NCBI GenBank assembly: GCA_008828725.1
Contig: MEHQ01000010.1
Coordinates: 384,271 to 448,270, forward strand
From: Saccharina japonica
Taxonomy: Eukaryota > Sar > Phaeophyceae > Laminariales > Laminariaceae
Reading direction: 5' to 3'
Length of the DNA: 64,000 bases
How positions within the stretch are numbered: the stretch's first letter is position 1; every line of letters starts with the position of its first letter. Below, one piece after another: positions 58,903 to 64,000 of the stretch. Position numbers and translations under genes: made by a program. The notes below the pieces were generated by a model. The model searched no databases. It was not told the origin of the DNA and saw only the letters and a program-made list of their open reading frames with translations.

Positions 58903-60457
58903 ATGGTCTCCACGGCGAGGACGTCGTTCATGGACGAGGAGGCTGACCCGGGACCGGAAAGCCGATATTCGGGCTCGTGGAGCTGTGGAACGTCGGAAGG
59001 GTCACGGATATGGTGCAACCGTACAGACACGATGGGGATCATCATGGCTGCCATGGCTCTGTGAGTTCTCTCGAGTCTATATAACTATTATTCGAATGCG
59101 CTTGGTGGCACGTTTCCTGCTTGAGAGAAGGCAACAGTGTGGCCCCTACTCAACACCCCTTTGGTGGAGTAAGGTACGCAATAACAAAACGGAAAAATAG
59201 GCCGCAGCAGTCGAAAACAATAGGAACCGTATCGCGTATCAGGGTGTGTCCAAACAGAATCGAAAATCGAAATCGAAAATCGAAATCATTTCGATTTCGA
59301 TAAAAAATCACCAACGTGTCCAAACAGAAACGAATTGGGAAACAGCAAGATCCAGGCGAAAAACAACTGAGAGCACAAGCCATGGGCTGTTCACAACTAT
59401 GTACACATGCCGACAATCTAGCGCTCGGCACCACAGGCCCACCAGAGGAGCAGGCAGAAGCGACGACAATTCGATACCGGGAGGTCGTTGGGCCTCCCAT
59501 GGAGGTGGTCGCGTGTCCAACTTTGACGCCCCGGGATCAAAATTCAAATTATACTGAGAACGAATATTCAACCTCATTCTCGAGGGCATGATGCTGAACT
59601 CTACTCAAATTCTCTTCGCTTTGGCTCGAATGCGGGCAAACAAAGGCCTTAGAGGGTCTGGGCTGGTGTTGTGGTTGGCCTGCTGGCTATTTACGGGGGA
59701 TCTGTGCGGCTGTGTTGGCGTGCTAGCTGTGGGTTGCGTGCTGCGTGCGGCAGTCCTGATATGATATTTTGACGTGGCTGCGCTGACCAGTAGACACGCT
59801 GAATTGTTGCTGCTCGTGCTTTCGATTTGCTTTTCGATTTTCAGCTGTCAACTTTTTGATTTTGGCAATGGGTTGTAAATCGTTCATTTTCTCGGAACCT
59901 AAAAAACGAAGGGGAACATGTGTGGGCCAAGGACCAATCAGCGCCTCGTTTATTATCATTTCGATTTTCGATTTCGATTTTCGATTCTGTTTGGACACAC
60001 CCTCAGCGGTATCAGGGAGCAGGATGTAGTATATTGCACACCAGCACACTCATGTATTTTGTGTCTCGAGTCCCGTTCAAACCTGCTGTTGTTGATCATT
60101 GTCCTGCTGTACAAACTCGATGAACTATTTACAGCGTATATAGGCGAGTCACGGTACGTTCAGCACACCGCGTTTGTCCGTGCTTTCTCCCTCAAACTTT
60201 CCCTCTGTCAGCACTGCGTTCGCCTACGGAGAATTTGTGGTGTTGTGGGTGGTCTTCTACACGGGGAACTTCGTCCTTCCCAACGCAATCATCTACACTT
60301 TACTAACCGTGATGGCCGTTTGGGCGCATCTGAAGACTATGCTAACGGAGCCTGGCGTTGTCCCTAGAGCGGCGTTGCCTTTGCGGGAGGAGGGAGATGG
60401 AAGCTCCACGGTGAATCACACCTTGTGTGGGCGGTGTGAATCTTACAAACCCACGAG
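58903..60457 (+). CDS. DHHC palmitoyltransferase, 5' part (gene continues beyond window)
   Basis: S-acyltransferase of endomembranes. Exons 58903-59060 and 60212-60457 join in phase (CT + C). The start codon at 58903 is chosen because it gives about 45 cytosolic residues before the first helix; an upstream exon cannot be excluded. The product has IWCNRTDTMGIIMAAMAL, TAFAYGEFVVLWVVFYTGNF and a second helix NAIIYTLLTVMAVW. The conserved LTEPGVVP follows (the DPG motif with Glu), then CGRCESYKPTR, the start of the Cys-rich domain. The GTGAGC donor at 60458 interrupts the Cys-rich domain before the DHHC tetrad, and no later exon is found up to 64000, so the next intron is longer than 3.5 kb or the gene is broken. 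Confidence 0.82.
59242..60002. mobile_element. Harbinger-like MITE in a DHHC-gene intron
   Basis: 761 bp with terminal inverted repeats of about 46 bp starting GGGTGTGTCCAAACAGAATC and containing alternating CGAAAAT / CGAAAT units. TCA flanks both ends (59239-59241 and 60003-60005), fitting the 3-bp TNA target duplication of PIF/Harbinger elements. No transposase. A second partial end (GTGTCCAAACAGAAACG) lies at about 59315, suggesting a nested or rearranged copy. Confidence 0.8.
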
Positions 60458-60507
60458 GTGAGCGTCTGAACTTAAACCTTGAACCCATTCATGTCTCCGG
60501 CGTCGTG

Positions 60508-60690
60508 TCTATTTTTTATTTTTATTTTTATTTTTCCATCCCATTTACGATTATCTTCGCACTTATGTCTTGCTCCCTCCCTAGTCGTAACTCAGATCCG
60601 GGGTCACAAAGTAGGCTCCTCTCCCTCCTCCCCCACTACGGTTCTTGCCTTGATTTTTATCGCGCAGAGGGTTCAGCCGTCCCAACGCTC
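60508..60690 (-). mobile_element. 5'-truncated SINE copy
   Basis: On the minus strand, a body with TCGACGAG, GCGATAAAAATCAAGGCAAG, AGTGGGGGAGGAGGGAG and the core CTTTGTGACCCCGGATCTGA matches the 11606 element closely, then an (AAAAAT)n tail at about 60508-60535. The tRNA-like head is missing. It lies in the intron after DHHC exon 2. Confidence 0.8.
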
Positions 60691-61099
60691 GTCGATTTTC
60701 ATCGAATTTTGCTATTAATAACTCTATGACACCATTTAATAATTTTATTATTAATAGATACAAGGCAAGGTACCATAAATATCGTTACCAGATACCAGTA
60801 CAGCAGCAGTATCAGGTACCACAAGTATGTTTAAACCAGGTTCGTGTATGCTCACTGCTGTTCACGCGTATATCGTGCCTGTCGCACCCAGTGTGATACG
60901 ATGAACATGGCATTGCTGCATTGCCTGCTCTGCTTAGACATACTCTCGTACTGCATAACAATGTATTTTCTCCATGTCCTATTGTCAATAATGCGAGTAC
61001 ATATACGTATAGCACGGCGGTGTGAGCACATGACCACATTATATCTCTAGGATTGAAGAACCGGCACAGATACTATCTATTAAATAGTAATATACATAA

Positions 61100-61156
61100 G
61101 TGTGCTGGGTGTTGACGGGCAGAAATAACGGTTTATTGTGAAGAACACACACACCC
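61100..61156. repeat. Dispersed 50-60 bp repeat, copy 2
   Basis: GTGTGCTGGGTGTTGACGGG, then GGTTTATTGTGAAGAACACA; same family as 24934 and 63852. Confidence 0.65.
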
Positions 61157-61415
61157 TTGTGTAATTCCTGCTTGGTATACCAGTAGAATACAGCCAGCGG
61201 TATGTCGTACGAGTACTGCTTTTATGAAACGATGGGTGCGTACAGTCTGGGTACAACAGCAGTACTCGTATTTACGTACCGGGCATGTATACCCTCGTAC
61301 CTCGTTTGTACATATTCTAGCGGTAAAGCAGTACCACGGGTACAGCAGCAGTGTACCAGTATGTAGACTAGCTAATGTAGACCTTAACACGTCTGTCTCC
61401 CCCACTTCGGAGGCC

Positions 61416-61523
61416 AGCCTTGCCTACAGCCTTGCCTACAGTATTGCCTACAGCCTTGCCTACAGCCTTGCCTACAGCCTTGCCTACAGCCTTGCCTACA
61501 ACCTTGCCTACAGCCTTCACACT
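61416..61523. repeat. 12-bp minisatellite AGCCTTGCCTAC, about 9 units
   Basis: Nine near-perfect 12-bp units, two with a variant (AGTATTGCCTAC, AACCTTGCCTAC). In either direction it reads through as four-residue repeats (AVGK or SLAY), but no gene is attached. Confidence 0.9.
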
Positions 61524-61563
61524 TTCCTGGCCTCTCAGCCTACTCTCAGCCATCCTCAGCGCT

Positions 61564-61652
61564 TTAACCCCTTAAGAACTGGTGCCACGAATTTGGGGAC
61601 AAACTACTTGGAATTAGTGTGGGGCATTTTTTTTCAGTTCTGAAGGGGTTAA
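61564..61652. mobile_element. 89-bp palindromic MITE with TTAA flanks (copy 2)
   Basis: TTAA, CCCCTTAAGAACTGG, then the inverted end CAGTTCTGAAGGGG, then TTAA. Same length and centre as the copy at 22695-22783. The inverted ends are better preserved here. Confidence 0.75.
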
Positions 61653-62018
61653 AACCGAAACGACAATTACAAATACTTCCTCGGGATCGATCCGCGGTAT
61701 GATCCTCTCCTCTTTACAATTACGAGTACTTCCTCGAAGAAAAAACATGTGCTTTTGCAGCATCCGCCGCCGCCCGTCCCTCCCCTCACACAGCGCGCAG
61801 CACGATATGGTACCTAACCTCCAAGGCTGTGTGCGGCATTGCTCTGAGAGACTGAGAGAGCTGGTCGGCAAGGTTGAGAGACGCTGATGCCGTGTGGCAG
61901 GATCTCTCGCTCAAAATGCGAGAGCCCGATATATTTTAAAATCTACTACGTACGAGTATTATTCATATTAATACAAAAAAAAAAAAAATCTTCCTACTCG
62001 TGCATATAAACACACACA

Positions 62019-63375
62019 TGTGACGGTGAGGGTTAGACGTATCTATCGTAGATCTCAGAACACGTACGCATGGACGGAGACATCACAAAGTCAAGCACCA
62101 AAGATCCGGCCAGACCGGATCTGAGGGCGTTAGAGGTCCGCTAAGCGTAGACCTCTCCCCTCAAGCTGACTCGATGCTCCTCCATCCTTAATGCCCGATT
62201 GGGGTGAGGCTCGGTGAGCCCCCCACGGTGCCAGAACTATAATAGACCGCCGTGCTCGCACGGCGTAGCATCTCCTTGCTAATCATAAGAAAGAACTGTG
62301 CTCGGTTACGTCGACCGTAACGACGGCTACAAGGGACCATCGCTCCGGGACCTCTCCAAGGCGACTTCTACGCGGCAGCGACGACGACGGCGGAGCCTAG
62401 TAATTACATTGGCGACCACTAACCTAAGAATATTATGCTTCGTAGCTCGTCTCACAAACTCGCCGAGGACGAAGGAGAAGTGGAGCCCGCCAGTGCGGGG
62501 TCCCACAAAACTGTGACCGGAGACGTCTCCAGCCTCGCTCCTCACGGAGCCGAACGCTCGGTCCGGCTTAGCGGTGAACAACCCGCTAGGGATCGAGACC
62601 GCCGCTCATCTCCGCCAGTGCATGCAGGAGGGAAAAACTCCAGCAGCATGGGTGTTGCAGATGGTTCTCTCGCTTGGTGGAGCGCATGCTGGCGTCACCC
62701 AGGCTCAAGCTGATCAGGTGAGAGAGGAAAACCCTCTCAACACGAGTCCCTCGCATTCTCAAAATTTAGACCGTACTTTCGTTCGTGCTCACACTGCTGC
62801 TGTGACTACTCCCGTTTCCACACAGAGTAGCTCAGACAGCAACAACAGTGCCGATCAACGAACCGAAACAGCACCGGCAGCTACGACCACAGCCACTCTA
62901 GCTCCTCTAGCTCCTGCTAGCTTGCCGATAACGATCACACCCTCAGCCGCAACCAACGATGCAACATCTGACAACTCGACCACTGCAGCCACGAACGATA
63001 CGACAACAACGATCCCGAAACTGAAGCTTGTCAAACACGCGAAAATTTCGATCAGCATGTCCGACATTCCTTCCACTCTGGTACTCGTTGGATCACCTAC
63101 CGAGGACGTTCCTGAGCTCATGGCTAGTTTCCGATCACGCATCCGCTTGCACGCACCCGAGGGTACGTCTGAAGCAGCTATTGATTTCAACGCAGTCTGC
63201 TACCTTGCGCTACTCGTTCGTGACGACGCAGCCGACGCTATGAACCAAATACTATCCGAGACGCTTGAGTGGAGAACAGACAAGAAACCACGGCTACAAG
63301 GGACCATCGCTCCGGGACCTCTCCAAGGCGACTTCTACGCGGTAGCGACGACGACGGCGGAGCCTAGTAATTACA
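62019..63375 (+). mobile_element. Non-autonomous LTR retrotransposon relic
   Basis: An 86-bp direct repeat (62323-62408 and 63290-63375, one mismatch) ends in TTACA both times. The first copy is followed by TTGGCGACC, a common primer-binding-site-like context. I take 62019-62408 as the 5' LTR (begins TG, ends CA) and the second copy as a truncated 3' LTR; CACA flanks both outer ends but is low-complexity. Between them an open frame (from about 62622) has a Thr/Ser/Asn-rich stretch and a Gag-like tail. No protease, reverse transcriptase or integrase is present. Confidence 0.6.
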
Positions 63376-63416
63376 CACATATATATATACCTGTGTGGTA
63401 TACTACTATAATAGTG

Positions 63417-63417
63417 C

Positions 63418-63468
<51 letters not shown>
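63417..63468. repeat. (GTT)n microsatellite
   Basis: About 17 uninterrupted GTT units just downstream of the LTR relic. Confidence 0.95.
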
Positions 63469-63851
63469 CTTCACATTAAACCCGTTCTTTCTACTCAACC
63501 ACGTCAGTACACCCAGTGCCTGTCCTGATTCCCAATCCTAGAGAGATACAAATTCTGTGGTCAGACTGTGAAACAGAGAAAAACCAAACCAAAATAAACG
63601 CAAATTAATGGGTAAAGCAAGTGAGATGCGTAACGTACCGGGTACGAGAACAGCGACACGAGCCGAACCCAAAAATAAGAACAAAAAAGTGCTGGTGTAC
63701 GTATGATACTATATATTACGATATACATTATTACGGTTACGTATGATACGTAGGCGTGTCTGAGTCACCAACCTTCGTTATTGTTGTATATTATTCCTAC
63801 ACTGCGTATACAAATAATACGTACCACTGCTGTCTACGGCACGGACACTGG

Positions 63852-63920
63852 GTGTGCTGGATGTCGACGGGTAGAAAGGAAGGTTTAATGTGAAGAACAC
63901 ACACACACACACACACACGT
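63852..63920. repeat. Dispersed 50-60 bp repeat, copy 3, ending in (AC)n
   Basis: GTGTGCTGGATGTCGACGGG and GGTTTAATGTGAAGAACACA, continuing into about ten AC units. Same family as 24934 and 61100. Confidence 0.65.
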
Positions 63921-64000
63921 ACGTACTGCTATCCTCCTGTTATTCATATTACATGTAAAGGTTGACACAACAGAAATAGCGATGATGTACTAAGGGTACG

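Noticed and set aside
61416-61523. CRISPR-like array
   Set aside because: Contiguous 12-bp tandem units without spacers, in a spliced eukaryotic genome.
62574-63479. 301-codon frame as a host gene
   Set aside because: It starts in an LTR-like context, crosses the second repeat copy and ends in poly-Leu from the GTT microsatellite; better seen as element-derived.

Overview
The window is nuclear DNA from a eukaryote with secondary plastids, most likely an ochrophyte stramenopile and plausibly a brown alga (inference). Four things point this way. Genes carry many spliceosomal introns (about 0.2-3.6 kb, mostly GTGAGT-type donors and CAG acceptors). One protein has a signal peptide followed by a Phe-containing cleavage site, as in heterokont plastid targeting. 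A ciliary transition-zone gene (TMEM107) shows that flagella are made. The intergenic DNA is full of mobile elements and short palindromes. I rebuilt the genes by joining exons by hand; except for the ankyrin pseudogene, every junction reported agrees in codon phase.

Layout: 626-7492 (-) is the 5' part of mitochondrial translation factor IF-2, running off the left edge, head-to-head with a plastid-targeted DUF1279 membrane protein (7830-8465, +). Then come about 4.9 kb of gene-poor DNA with a tRNA-derived SINE, a frameshifted ankyrin-repeat pseudogene (13360-15260, -), five-exon mitochondrial ribosomal protein bL17 (16635-20742, +), a TTAA-flanked foldback element, and cytosolic eL22 (23568-26255, -) head-to-head with ribosome-assembly factor MRT4 (26625-30081, +). 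After 2.6 kb without genes comes a complete 2508-residue separase (32734-45444, -), head-to-head with TMEM107 (45941-47119, +).

The main structural event is a direct duplication of 7.1 kb: 41338-48454 is repeated at 49592-56707 with about 0.1 % divergence. It copies TMEM107 whole, the shared promoter, and only the first exons of separase. The second separase copy is therefore cut inside exon 3 and would encode a short N-terminal fragment. The right end holds the start of a DHHC palmitoyltransferase gene (58903-60457, +, continuing past the window), whose introns carry a Harbinger-like MITE and a SINE piece, followed by a non-autonomous LTR element and microsatellites.

Four of the eight recognisable functional genes serve translation or ribosome assembly (IF-2m, bL17m, eL22, MRT4). 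Three divergent gene pairs share short intergenic promoters (337, 369 and 496 bp).
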